Positions 21,807 through 33,165 of a stretch of 64,000 nt of DNA are shown here, one piece after another (within the stretch, counting starts at the first letter, position 1; the number at the start of each line of letters is the position of its first letter). Source of the DNA: Topomyia yanbarensis (Eukaryota > Arthropoda > Insecta > Diptera > Culicidae); the NCBI RefSeq assembly GCF_030247195.1, contig NC_080672.1, positions 402,893,037-402,957,036 on the forward strand. Direction: 5' to 3'. The notes under the pieces were generated by a model that was given only the letters and a program-made list of their open reading frames with translations, was not told where the DNA came from and did not search any database. The position numbers were made by a program, and so were the translations under genes.

Positions 21807-24215
21807 AATGTCTGCGTACGCCCTCAAGATGGTGTGCTGTCACCACTTTTATGGAACCTTATCGCCAATGCCCGATGACCTGCAACAGCAAGCTCACGCT
21901 TTCATCTTCAGCACAACAAACAAGCAGTACGAGGTCATGGAGTACCATCATATATCATAGACTGGATACACGCAATGCTTTGCAACCGACGTCGCCTTCG
22001 CCTTCGGCCAATGCAATCGTCAAACCTTGGGAATTCAAATTCAATTCAGTGGATCTACATACTAATTGTTAGACCAATACTGGCATCTGGGTGTTTTGTG
22101 TAGTGTCAGAAGGGTGAAGTCACGACAATTCAATCAAAATTAAACGATCTTCCGAGGATGGTCTCGATGGCGATAACTGGTGCGGTTACGAAAACATCTA
22201 CTGCTGCTCTAAACGCACTCTTGAACCACTTTATGTGGTTTTGAAGCAAGAAGCACTTTATTGTGCATACCATTTTAAGGTTACTGGGCTCTGGAACAGT
22301 AATCCAATAGGTCGTGCAACTATCCACACAAGATTGTGGTTACTTGGGATGAGTATATACTTGCTCCCCGTGACCTTACATATAGTCTTTTAAAACTTCC
22401 AATGAAAGAATTCCTCCTCGCGAGATATGGCTGTATGAAGCGACAATTTGAAGAATACGTAGTTTGTTACACTGACAGTACTTTGTTTCAGGGCCAAGCC
22501 AGTGCTGGCGTCTACTGTCGTAAAATCAGATTAGCCCGATCCCATTTGATATTGCACTGTATTCCAAGCTGAAATCTTCGAAGTTTTGTGTGGCGTACAA
22601 GCGGCACTTCAACAGGAACTTTAATTAATTTTTTCATTGGCAGTCAGGCTACTCTAGAAACACTTGGTTCGGCAGATTCGGTATCAAAATTAGTAATCGA
22701 ATGTCGAACTCAAATCGAAGAACTTAGCATTTCAAATGAGATCTACCTTTTATGGGGTACCCGGTATTACTGGAAACGAAAGAGCAGGGGAATTAGCTAG
22801 AGCTGGCGCTGCGACTGACATCGTTGGTCCAGAACCAGTTCTATCGCTGTCAATCAGTTGGATAAAGCACAAGATTCGCTCCTGAGCTGCATCCAAACGT
22901 GTCAACCATTGGCGTACCTTGAAAACAAAAACTTGTAGTATTCTAGTCAGAGCACTGAGTGGACATTAGACTGCCCAGAAAAATAATGAATTTTTGAAAA
23001 CTCAATCGGCCCACCCCTGAGTCGATTCCTAGTCCCACCAGGAGTACTTGCTCCAAATTTGAAGCAAATCGAACAAGTCTAGCTATCGGACCAACGTGCT
23101 TGAAGTTTGTATGGGATTTTTCGACAATTTACATGGAGAAAACCCTCTTGCTCACATTTTCGCCGCTAGGTGGCACTGTATACATCAGATTATCACCAAA
23201 AGTGAAACTTAAGAAGATAATTTTATTATCTACAAGTTTGTTGAAGACTGCAAAGCGATCCGACTCCAATAGGAAAAGTTATTAAACTTTTAACGAAGTG
23301 ATGTTTGAGTCAGTTTTGCATGGGGCCTAGCAGTGCATGATAGTGTATCAGTACTAGGTTCTAACAAACTAAACGTTTTTGTGGATTAATGGTTAGATTT
23401 AGCTGAATAGTATGTTCGGAAGAATTGCAGTACATACTACGAGTTATGTTTTGGTTAGAAAATTTAGTTCAATCTGTGACCGCATAGATGGCGCCAACAC
23501 TAACTTTTCAACGGAGAGAGATAGAATATCGAGATGTTTGGAAGAATTACTGAAATATTCTTGTTCTACAACTTTGTAGAAGACACCTTATTTCTATCTC
23601 TCTTCGTTGAAAAGATAGTGTTGGTGCCATCTATGCGGTCAGATCTGGAACTACAATTTTCTAACCAAAACATAACTCGTATTATGTACTACAATTCTTC
23701 CGAACATACTATTCAGCTAAATCTAACCATTATTCCACAAAAATGTTTAGTTTGTTAGAACCTAGTACTGATACACTACCATGCACTGCTAGGCCCCATG
23801 CAAAACTGACTCAGACATCACTTCGTTAAAAGTTTAATAACTTTGTCTATTGGAGTCGGATCGCTTTGCAGTCTTCAACAATGTTGTAGATAATAAAATT
23901 ATCTTCTTAAGTTTCACTTTTGGTGATAATCTGATGTATACAGTGCCACCTAGCGGCGAAAATGTGAGCAAGTGGGTTTTCTCCATGTAAATTGTCGAAA
24001 AATCCCATACAAACTTCAAGCACGTTGGTCCGGTAGCTAGACTTGTTCGATTTGGCTCAAATTTGGAGCAGACACTCCTGGTGGGACTAGGAATCGACTC
24101 AGGGGTGGGCCGATGGGGGTCATTTTTTTTCTGTCACTCTAGTGGACATTGCAAACTCAATCATCATATGGCTACTATTTAGCGTGCTGAGTATGAGTCG
24201 AGTGATCTTTGTGAA
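21807..24215 (+). pseudogene. Non-LTR retrotransposon ORF2 relic (RT, RNase H, C-terminus), split by a foldback element
   Basis: Pieces in order on the plus strand: RT motif text VRPQDGVLSPLLWNLIA at 21815-21870, where the usual GG is DG; a linker region SKLNDLPRMVSMAITGAV at 22120-22185; RNase H text YTDSTLFQGQASAGVY at 22465-22515; and, in another frame, GVPGITGNERAGELARAGA at 22755-22815. The C-terminal LSGH at 22953-22965 is interrupted by the element at 22968-24140 and resumes as CKLNHHMATI from about 24151. Frameshifts and stops separate the pieces, and the YADD region between RT and linker is not recognisable. ORF2 of this type makes the reverse transcriptase used for target-primed insertion; an RNase H domain suggests the I/R1/LOA group. 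Dead copy. Confidence 0.5.
22968..24140. mobile_element. 1173-bp foldback element with 10-bp target duplication
   Basis: The two halves are near-perfect inverted copies centred at about 23560, so the element could fold into one long hairpin. AGTGGACATT is present at 22958-22967 and 24141-24150, exactly 10 bp. Ends are AGACTGCCCAGAAAAA and, inverted, AGAGTGACAGAAAAAA. The arms contain a mirrored 61-codon frame (23100-23285 plus, 23834-24019 minus) that is an arm feature, not a gene. Long TIRs with a 9-11-bp duplication are typical of Mutator-like (MULE) or foldback elements; superfamily is inference. Confidence 0.5.
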
Positions 24216-24219
24216 TCCT

Positions 24220-24372
24220 TTTTGGTGGTATCCAATGAAGAAAACTGATCGAAATGGTGAGTTAAATGAAAGCAAATATGTGAAAAAATTACCCCAGAGG
24301 CAGTAGTCGAACCTGCAACCTTTGGGACTCCGGTCCAATACCCAAACCCTTATGCTATCCCTGGGATAAGAT
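24220..24372 (-). mobile_element. tRNA-related SINE-like element
   Basis: On the minus strand it has an A-box-like TAGCATAAGGG and B-box-like GGTTCGACTAC, followed by TGCCTCTGGGGTAATTTTTTCAC and ending near TTCATTGGATACCACC. The same order of motifs occurs at 39229-39375. It directly adjoins the 3' end of the LINE relic. No clear poly-A or target duplication. Confidence 0.5.
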
Positions 24373-24652
24373 TATGTCCCAATAAGAGCATATGATTATC
24401 GCTTTGGGAGCAATGATCGTACTAAAGCGAGATCACACACAACCGCCGCTGCCACCCTAGTATATTTGATCCGGTATCTGATTTGAGTTCATTACCCTTA
24501 GGACTTAGGTGCGTGATAGAACTAGTGAAGACTGTTGATTGAACTGTCCCGTGGCCAGTTCACAGAGGTATGACTGGATTGAACCAGCCGTTTCAATTAA
24601 ACTATAAATTTTTATTAATCGATCTATTTTCCCGCTGGATACCACAAAAAAT
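24373..24652. other. Short intergenic stretch, nothing recognised
   Basis: Lies between the SINE-like element and the TTAACCC MITE. No open frame or repeat signature was convincing. Confidence 0.5.
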
Positions 24653-25131
24653 AACCCTTTCATGGCCATGTTATTTATAAACAACACCATTTTTAAACAT
24701 CTATAACTATTGATTTAGACAAGATTAGCTCACAAAAATAAGTAAGAATAGTAACTGTCACTATTACCTTTCATTTGAGTCCCAACAGTTGCAAGTTTTA
24801 TTTGTAGAACTGGTGTTATTGCAATTTGTGCGATTGGATTTCTATGAAGCAGTGCTGTCAGGGACAGTTTAAGTTAACGTTGAAAACTGAAATTTTGATA
24901 TATTGAAAACTGATGAGACCTACCAATTTCGGCTGTTTTTGTGTACCTTTTCCACGCGATTGGACCATTGTACAAATTCTAGGAGATCTGTAAAGAGCAT
25001 CGAAAGGTAAAAATTGAGAAGCTTCTAGCACTGCAAGAAAAGTACCTATCTTCAAGTTTTTCGACTCCAGCAGTTTTAAAGAAAAATAACTTTGAATGCG
25101 CTAGTAAAAAATTCATGCATGAAAGGGTTAA
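24653..25131 (+). mobile_element. MITE with TTAACCC-type termini, second copy
   Basis: Left end AACCCTTTCATGGCCATG, right end GCATGAAAGGGTTAA. It matches 14954-15473 throughout but is diverged (for example GCAGTGCTGTCAGGGACAG). A frame of about 60 codons on its minus strand starts inside the terminal region and is not considered real. Confidence 0.5.
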
Positions 25132-25374
25132 TTAAGGTATTGGCTTACATCAAAACCCAACAAAAAATTGTGAATCCAATACGGAACTCCTAACCATTAG
25201 ATATTCCGGATTTTTGGTTATTTATACATAGATGAAGTTATGTACAGGGAACTAAAACTCAAGGATATGCTATTGTTATCAACCCACAGTGATAAAGAGG
25301 TATAGGATTTATCAGTGGGGTTCATTATTCCTTCAGAAGTGCATAATTCAGGTTGTTTTCTGTTATGCTGTCAT

Positions 25375-25900
25375 TTTTCGTTGAATTTTTATGTTTAGAG
25401 TTCATCTCGTCAGTAAGTAGCACCAACTTGGGATCAAGTTCAAACATGCACCCAAATTAGCACTAATTACACACTATACCCAACAGTCCACGACCTATAC
25501 CACGCCTAAAGCAACTGGCAAGTCCCGAGTGATGGCACGGAAAGCAAGGCCAGAAGCTCTAGTTTGCTGACGAGAAAGCGAAAACGAACGATTGTTTTTG
25601 GCTAAGGAACCAAGCGCCTGGTACTATGCAATATTTATTCCCGAAAGGAAAAAAATAGATTAAACCAATTTTTGCATTAAGACCACAACACCTAACTTAA
25701 ATTAAATTGGATTTTCGTGTTCTGAATTCATCTAGTCAATTACTATAATCATCTCAAATTGGTGCTATAACTTTGCCCCAAGTTGATGCTAGTTACTGAC
25801 GAGATGATTTCGAAGCACAAAAATCCAATTTAATTTGTGTTAGGTCTTGTGCCTTCAATGCACAAATTGGTTTAATGCAATGTGTCCGTTTTGGGAAAAG
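25375..25900. mobile_element. CAAAACCTAACTTA-family MITE, second copy (compound)
   Basis: CATCTCGTCAGTAAGTAGCACCAACTTGGG on the left (key part CGTCAGTAAGTAGCACC) and inverted GATGCTAGTTACTGACGAGA on the right. A second internal terminal block, CACCTAACTTAAATTAAATTGG, occurs near 25690, so one copy may have inserted into another. The right edge carries TGTGCCTTCAATGCACAAATTGG-type text. Confidence 0.5.
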
Positions 25901-26009
25901 GTATTACATGGAGAAAGTTGCAATCGAGCTAATATATTTTGATTCCTGATGTTCCGAACTTTGTGAATGACTTCACATTAAAATATAACAAAACTGTGAA
26001 CAGCAATGC

Positions 26010-26330
26010 AACGTTACGGAAAATACAGTTGCGAAATATATGGTGCATATTTATTGTCCTTTTCCGTAACATAAATAAAATACGTGATCGTTCCAGAATT
26101 CGAATAATGCTATTCACGAATTTGGGAACACATTTATTCCATGTAGAAAATTCCAAACGAAAAGACTGAAAACATCTAGCAAGTTACTGATTTTTTCCGG
26201 CAAATTCATCATTGTTTACAAACACGAAGCATAAGGCTAACCTCTGGTTCAAAATTACACAACCCGAAACCAGTTCAACCAAACGCAAAGCTCATGCTTT
26301 CGTCTCCATCACAACACACCAAATAACATG
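26010..26330 (+). repeat. Segment duplicated from (or to) 21440-21745
   Basis: Shares GTGTTTACAAAC-, GCATAAGGCT-, GGTTCAAAATTACACAAC- and GCTCATGCTTTCGTC-type words in the same order with 21440-21745. Both copies lie downstream of a CAAAACCTAACTTA-family MITE. Confidence 0.5.
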
Positions 26331-28620
26331 ACCTTAGAGATCTCAAAGACCCGCCAGCAACAATCGCAAAATATCTAACGAACAACAAAATTTAACTGTT
26401 CCACCTATCCACCACCGCCACCACAGCAAAATCTATTCCATAGATATTCCGTTTTGGAGTCCTTGGGCCCTATCCAAAAACGGTGGTCCACATTTCTCTC
26501 CGTGGGCGCACTTAATTCTCATGCACTCGTAGCTTATTTTTTTTCTTCTTCATCTGAACAGCTTTTGTTGTTTTGATCCGCGCGGTTCACGACCGGCACA
26601 GACGCGGTGGATGGATGAGGGATGGGGGGGGGGGGGGGGGGGTTCCCACATAAATACCACCACCACATTGTAGTAAAAGGAAGTGGAATGTGACTCAACC
26701 GTTTTCGGCTCCCCAACCTCAGCGGCAGCGGCCGGCGGTCGGTGTCAGCTAAATGAACTGAGCCTACTAATGGTTGATGTTGTTTTGCACCGCCAAGGAC
26801 ATTCGCGCCATCACGTTTCGCGAGAGCTAATCCCTCCTCTGCGGGCTGGCTGGTTAGAGCACCAAAATGTGTAAGGTGCAGAAAAGCTCGCGGATCGTGG
26901 GTCCGTTAGGTGTCCAAAAAATTTGCTGGCAGCTGTGTGAAATCTCGGCGTCATAAGTAGGCGTTTGCTGTTTTGATGGGTGAAGTAGTAGCCTAATGCG
27001 ACCGGTAGTTGCATCACTGAGATTTTTGCTAGGGGATGAGGATGATGATGATGATGAAGTTGACGAAAGACGAGATAGTGTGGAGGTTTTCTATAGCGTG
27101 ACTTTTACCCTCCGGCAAAGCTGCCCATTTTTGGTTGAGTCGAATGATTGTTTGTGGTTTTAGAATGGCAGTCGTGAAGTTGATAGTTTATATGTTTCTG
27201 AAGACATTGTTGTGCAAAATCAGTAGGACGTTGCAGTTACGTTATAAAATTACAGTAGGTAACTAGCATCCATATTATAATCTCCCAAAATTTCAAACAC
27301 AAAAGATCCCTTTCACTTACCCAAAAACCCAATTCGAGCAAAATACTTCAATCACCAACATTCCCATTCCCGCCTTGGCTGACACCCGGGCATGATAAGA
27401 CCTCTTCAGGCCGAACCCAAAACCCTGTCCAAGCTCAGCAGCAACCACGATAGCTGTTGTACATATTATTATGCAATTGCGGGGCAGCATGAATTAAATC
27501 GCACTACCCGTCTGAGGTAATAATTAAGCACACTTAACACAGCAACTCCCCTCACCGGTACGAAGTGAGCAGTGTGTTGTGTTGTGCGGTAGAAGAGGGG
27601 GCGCCGCCTCGCCGCACTACACCAGCGGAGGAAAGTAAACAATAAATTTCAGTCAAGGTCCGAAAATGTGGAGCGGACCTGCACCGCCAAAATAAAACCC
27701 GTTCGGTTTCCTTCGTTCTCCAGCTCCAAACGAACGAACGACCGAACGCACGGACAGACAGACAACGGTCAAATTCGCTTTTACGTTTAACAGTCACCGA
27801 AAAGGAAAGGGAAATGCATATGAGCAAACCGGGTACGTAAGAGCTTACGAGTGGACACACAAATTTGAACGGGTCACTTTTACCGCGTCCGTCGCCGCTG
27901 CACGCCAGTGCGCTGTTTGCTACTGGGGTTGTGAAAAAAGATATCACACGATCACTGCCCGCTGGATCGATGAATGGGTGCCACTAACTGATGCGGACAG
28001 TGACGGGGAGGCAAGTTTGAAAGCATTACCGATCGATAAACATCGGAAGGTCAGTCGAACTAGATTATCTCATATATTTTTTCATTGTATGTATACATTG
28101 TTGGAAACGCATGCGTTTGTGTGGTGTGTATAATTGCAGCTGAGCAGGCAAACTGGGAAAATCGAAATATTATATGATAATTAGATTTGTACAAGTTTCG
28201 CGCGGCCTTGTAGGTTAATTATTTATTTGAAAGTGTGTACCTTTGGGGAGTGAAATGTCCGACTGTTCGATTTCTGCCGGAGAACCACGCGTTGTTTTGT
28301 GCACACAATCCTGCCAAAGAATAGCGCTTTCGCAATAAATCCCAGGTTATTTAAACGGTTCCCACGATTGAACTGATTCATTCAACTTCTAAAATAAATA
28401 GCCACTAGCACAAATTTGTTTACCAAACTACACTTAGTGTAACATGTGTCTAAGGTTCAGTAAATGTCGCATTAACGAAGATCCATGTTATTCAACGAGT
28501 TCATAACAAATAAATATCGATCAAACCACTCATTCATGACAATGCGTATCTTCCTCGCAAACACTGTGTAATCAATTCGAAAACATTCAATAACATAGAT
28601 CAAACATATAACGTTTCTTT
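26331..28620. other. Unique GC-rich DNA, kept in both haplotypes; candidate promoter or regulatory region
   Basis: Bases 26520-28170 lack transposon hallmarks and are GC-richer, with AACGAACGAACGACCG-type repeats (27725-27760), a (GAT)n run (27035-27055) and a G run at 26627-26642. The inverted copy at 59860-61500 is nearly identical; the G/C run differs in length there. A 131-codon open frame (27552-27947, minus) exists in both copies (60085-60480, plus) but resembles no protein I know. The composition would suit an arthropod promoter or 5' UTR; no TATA box, start or splice structure could be assigned. Confidence 0.5.
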
Positions 28621-28771
28621 TAACGGCTTTTCCAGTCTTTTGATAAAAAAAATAGGTCGAGTTTTAATGGTTGTACGACGTTTCGATGCTTTTTTGCATT
28701 ATCTTCAGCATCGCAACGTTGGACAAACAAAATTAATTCTATTTTTTATCAAAAGACTGACAAAGTCGTTA
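28621..28771. mobile_element. Hairpin MITE, second ACGGCTT-type copy
   Basis: Left TAACGGCTTTTCCAGTCTTT and inverted right GTCTTTTGATAAAAAAT with AAAGTCGTTA. The core has ACGTTTCGATGC, ATCTTCAGCATCG and CAACGTTGG, the same plan as 4045-4197. Its haplotype partner is at about 58840-58994. The overlapping 78-codon frame is not supported. Confidence 0.5.
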
Positions 28772-29109
28772 CAAAAAACTTCAAATGCACCAAAATATTT
28801 CACGAAGATGAAGATTTCATTTATAATAGATCATACAGTTAACATTTCATACAATCAATGCAATCACATATTTTGATAGCTTAAAATTAATAATAAAACC
28901 GTGCTTATTTGTAAAAATTGTATAACTCGTTTTCAAAATGGTTTCTTTCAAAGTAGACTATCTCGGAGTGACTACTATCAGAACTGTTTTTAATCTGAAG
29001 CCAACAATGGGTAATAATTTCGTAATTAATTTCAGTAATTTCGGGGAGCATTAATTTGGCACTAATTGTTTTATAATACCCTTTGCATTCAAAATGTGCA
29101 TAATTCTTA
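28772..29109. other. AT-rich spacer, nothing recognised
   Basis: No frame, repeat end or RNA gene is convincing. The haplotype partner at about 58500-58840 is nearly identical. Confidence 0.5.
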
Positions 29110-29925
29110 GGGGAACCCGGGGCTATTAAGACAGTGGGGGTAATTCGGACCCCCTCGATTTCTCAGAAAATAGCAAGACTTTCTGACTATCGTACATATT
29201 CGTGGAACCGCTATTCTGAAACATTAATTTTGAAAGCTGAATTTGATTCTTTGTTCTTTGTAGAAAGGAGATACGACGTGTTTCGTTTTTTTTGCCATTC
29301 GCAAAACAAAAATCATTATAATGGAAGAACCGTGATTAAAGCAACAAATAAAAGTGTAAAAATATAAGGTAAGTGTTTTGGAAAGCTTGAGGCTCCTAGT
29401 TTATGGAATGATTTTTGTTTGGGTGAAAACACAAATATTTTCGAGACGCTCACCACATTTGTGCGAAATGAGCGAACGGGGCTATTCGGACCCCCTATTT
29501 CGTCAACCACCGTTCAGCGGCTTGCGGCTGCGCACACCATTGCACACACCTCAGCAAGGAAAATACATGGGTCGCCAATCGACAGCTGTGACATACCAGA
29601 CTAAGTTTTTGTAAAGAAATTTATTTTGTTTTTGCTTCTTAAGAAGTCTTTCTTATAAATATTTTATAGGTAAACCTAATTCCATTGCAAAAAAACTAAA
29701 GAAAAATCATGGCCTGAATTGCCCCGTACATTATAAAAGGATGGAAAAACGTAGAGGTTTGCAAGTCGTCGCCTAGCGCTGCCATTGAGTGGTGAAAATG
29801 AACCTTTTATGGCATCAAAATGTAGCTGAGGTTTCAAACTAACAATCAGGACTTTCGACCGGTAAATTTTCTCACATCTATCCATCTAAAAGGGCGATTT
29901 GCTTAAGTAGGTCCGAATAGCCCCA
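29110..29925. mobile_element. Element with GGGGCTATTMRGAC inverted ends
   Basis: The left end contains CCCGGGGCTATTAAGAC and GTAATTCGGACCCCC; the right end, inverted, has TATGGGGCTATTCGGACC. Further copies of GGGGCTATTCGGACCCCC lie inside at 29480-29497, and GCCCCGTACATT near 29720. About 815 bp. Short frames inside (29134-29367, 29378-29614 and minus-strand ones) overlap one another and show no known protein. Partner in the inverted copy at 57690-58506. Confidence 0.5.
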
Positions 29926-30349
29926 TATTTTAAAAAGTAACTATATAGAAATTTTCGGATGTGTAATATTAGGCCTAAGCATAAAGAAGATAGGCATAAA
30001 TACATCAGGTATATTGTACGATTGGCATAATCTACGTTAGGTAAAATCGACGATAATCAGAATGAAAAAAAAAGAAATTTGCGTATAACATATTCTAATT
30101 ATAAAAATTTTAATCTTGGCGTCATTCGGATCTTTTTTTTCTGGTTAGGAAAAATTCTTCCCAATACCCTGAAACCTCCATTTACAAACCCTTTTTACGT
30201 AATATTCAATTTAGGTACGGTTTTTTACGAACTAAATTCGAAATAAGGAATTCTTTATTTACGAATCAAGTTCGTAAAAAAGATTGAATGAGAAGTTGTA
30301 TACAATTTTGCATATTCTTAACTATTACTGTTACTAAAAAAGGGGTATT
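29926..30349. other. Spacer with TTTTTTACGAAC / GTTCGTAAAAAA inverted words
   Basis: Bases 30218-30290 carry TTTTTTACGAAC and GTTCGTAAAAAA as a hairpin of about 70 bp. Similar words recur at 31160-31230 on the other side of the minisatellite. No gene is seen. Confidence 0.5.
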
Positions 30350-31140
30350 TTCAGAATGGGATTAACGAGTCAATGACGGAAATCGATGTTTGAAACCATT
30401 TGGAAATCCAATATGGTGACTTCTGGCTTAGATAAATTCTCTATAACCTCAAAAATGGGTATTTTTGGAATGGGATTGAAGAGTGCACGACGGGAATCAA
30501 TATCTTGAGCCATTTTGTAATCCAATATGGGGACTTCCGGTTTAGATAATTTTTGTAAAACCTCAACAGTATGGGTATTTTCGACACGGGGTTGACCTGT
30601 ATATGACGAAAATCGATATCTGGAACTAATTTGAAACATAAGCTGGCGAATTCCGGTTTAAATTTCTATTTTTTTTTTTTGAATTCAAAAAGGTTCTAAT
30701 TGTCCATTTTCATCATCTACTTGTCAAGCCTAGTCCAAAAATGTCTGTATTATTGGGGTTATCGTGAATATTGCTCAACGGGAAGTCGCCATCTTGTATT
30801 TTAAAAAAGTTCCAATTGTCCATTTTCATCATCTACTTGTCAAGCTTATTCCAACAATATCCATGTTGTTAAAGTTATCGTGAATATTGCTCAACCATAA
30901 GTCGCCATCTTGGATTTCAAATATGTTCCAATTGTCCATTTTTATCATCTACACTTCAAGCCCGTTCCAAAAATACCCATGTTGCTAGGGTTATCGTGCA
31001 TATTGCTGAACCGGAAGTTGTCATATTGGATTTCAAAAAGGTTCCAATCGTCCATTTTCATTATTTTCTTCCCAAGCTCGTTCCAACAAAACACCCATAT
31101 TGTTAGGGTTATCGAAAATATTGCTCAACCAACGAATTTA
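30350..31140. repeat. ~116-bp minisatellite, about seven diverged units
   Basis: The phrase AATTGTCCATTTT (or a variant) recurs at about 30697, 30812, 30929 and 31047. Each unit also has CCAAAAATACCCATGTTG-, GGGTTATCGTGAATATTGCT- and GGAAGTCGCCATCTTG-type text. The first three units (30390-30650) are a divergent subtype with CCAATATGGGGACTTCCGG and ACCTCAA. Open frames across it (30370-30639 minus, 30910-31152 plus) exist because the unit length is nearly a multiple of three. Partner at 56460-57270. Confidence 0.5.
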
Positions 31141-31366
31141 TTTAGAATGTGAAGCAAACTTTTTTTACGAACTAAATCCCAAATAACGAACACTTTTTTA
31201 CGAATTAATTCAATTTACGAGCCCCCAGTTTCGTTCATAAGTGGAGGCTACAGTACTATGCTGCGCCTTTCGTATAACATTATCTAAAGCCTACACAATG
31301 AGCCAACTTAAGCAAATTGACTAGAATACCACATTTAAAAACCCATATTTGCGCGATAATTTGTCC

Positions 31367-32425
31367 TAAAGGGTGTCTCACATAAAACTTCATCACGGAA
31401 AAAACGCTGTAGAAAATTAACGAATAAACCGATTCTTTTCAAACTTTCAGACAATAAAATACAACCCATTAATAAGTTTTTAACATATTTATTTCAGCTC
31501 GTACCTTACGCTTAGCTTCACTAATTAGGTTCTGTACAGTATGTGGCTGAAGCTTCTTCTGTACGGAACAACATTTAAATAGTAGCACGAAGCTCGATCC
31601 GGCTAGAAGATCGTATGGCCGTCGTGTTACTTCAACAGAGGAAGCAAACGCTTCTGTAGACACACCTTGAAGTGGATTTCTCCATTTCCCGTCCCGGTAG
31701 TCACGAACGGCGCCCTCTGTATACCACATGAGCAGACCGCTTACCAAATCATGTATTTACTGACAAACTTTGAAAGTTTGTGCTTCCTTACTACCTCCGG
31801 AACATCAAACTTGTTTTGGGTGGTGAAAAACAGTAGCCCCGGAAGATGCCGAAAGTCTAACCTTGACGTAAATCTCATCATCCATGATGAGACTATTTTG
31901 TCAATATCTGGGTGTACAGTTTCCAAACCCGTGACGTGTATTTTGCCATTCGTCACGATTTGAAGCCTTCTGCACTATGCAGTCCCTCCCGGTCCTTGGT
32001 TTTCTGAACGAAAGACTTGGACAGATTCAAATTTTTGACCATATTCCTGACCGAAGCATTGAAATTTCGCTTAAACGCTTTCACTACACGCATGTGATCC
32101 CGATCGCTGATAGACCATCCATTCTAACCGCATTTCTCCCTCCGTTCGATGCTAAGAGTTTGATACTAGCGTTTAATCAAACGACTCATCGTTGAATGCA
32201 CGATTCCAATTGTTTTCCGTTGTCCTTACAGCCTTGCGCAAAATCAATTCCCGGTATTGCTCTTCGGGAGACGCCATTTTTTCAATTTTCGAAAACAGGG
32301 ATAAAAATACAGTGTAAACAATATGCTCTAAACTACTTCTACCCAAATTATCAAGAACAAATTCCGAATGGGTTATTTTCTACAGCGTTTTTACCGTGAT
32401 GTAATTTGGTGTGGGACACCCTTTA
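31367..32425 (-). mobile_element. IS630-Tc1-mariner element with decayed transposase (haplotype 1)
   Basis: TIRs TAAAGGGTGTCTCACATAAA (31367) and, inverted, TAAAGGGTGTCCCACACC (ending 32425) share ATTACATCACGG- and AACGCTGTAGAAAA-type text, with TA at both edges. On the minus strand are transposase pieces: an N-terminal KRNPN...SKSFVQRTKD helix-turn-helix part, LDFRHLPGLLFF, VVRKHKLSKFV.KYMIWQ and a C-terminal VQKKL.P.TVQNL. The first catalytic block is in a different frame (DDE.YVK), and the middle, including the rest of the triad, is deleted. It resembles the mosquito DD37E-type mariner lineage (inference). Dead copy. Confidence 0.5.
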
Positions 32426-33165
32426 GTTCATGAAAAAAAGATCCTTTTTCCCGTGAGCAGACGATACGACTAGTTTTTACATGGATAGCCGCGAAAATAC
32501 TGCTTTGAAAAGCTATTTACACGCGTTGAAGGAAAAATCCCACCGATTTTCATTCTTTATTTCATGAGCTGTACTTTGAGACAAACATTTTCTAATGCCG
32601 CAATAGCAACATGTGGTATGAAAGAGTGTATCAAAACGAATGTGATTTCCGTAAACTCTAAACTAATTAGACATCGATTTGGAAACAGAAGTCTATTTTG
32701 ACATGTGTATATGGCCACCCTGTACATCTGTAACAAAGTACATTTTGTCTCTGTTTGGCTTTGGCGTAAATAGTAGAACGAAAAGTTTTACAGCCGCTTC
32801 GTTGATTCGCTGGAATCAACACTTCTACCCCTGTTTTGATTGTAATGTACGCAAACCGATATTTCTCATGGCAAGCATTATAGCTGCTACTTTTATTTGA
32901 TTAAGGGTTTCTTCAAATAAATTCATCAGCATAAAAAGTTGATAGTGTTTGGTCAGCTTGCTGCGATATATGCGAATAAAAAAATACAAGCTTTAACGCT
33001 CTTGTTTATTTGACGAACTTTTCGTCGAGGGAGTGCAAAGGTCATGCAAAAAATGCAGATCAAGGATGCCACTTGGAACTGGTGATGTCTATGACTACCT
33101 TAAATGATGGCATCTAATGCTGACGAATGAACGGTTGTTTTTCGTAGATTATTTCATGATATTCG
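32426..33165. other. Spacer; empty target site of a TG-core element at its left edge
   Basis: The run of seven A at 32433-32439 is the unoccupied site of the 585-bp TG-core element found in the other haplotype (51123-51707). The 73-codon frame 32679-32900 has a counterpart at 50645-50845 but no recognisable domain. Nothing else is seen. Confidence 0.5.

Noticed and set aside
23100..24019. Mirrored 61-codon frames in the foldback arms
   Set aside because: They are identical because the arms are inverted copies; no known domain.
24290..24372. A tRNA gene on the minus strand
   Set aside because: Only pol III box-like text; no cloverleaf fold, and the same unit recurs as a dispersed element.
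27552..27947. 131-codon frame as a conserved gene
   Set aside because: Presence in both haplotypes only reflects allelic identity; composition and overlap with GC-rich non-coding text give no support.
30350..31140. A CRISPR-like or coding repeat array
   Set aside because: Units are ~116 bp, diverged and contiguous with no spacers; the open frames come from a period close to a multiple of three.
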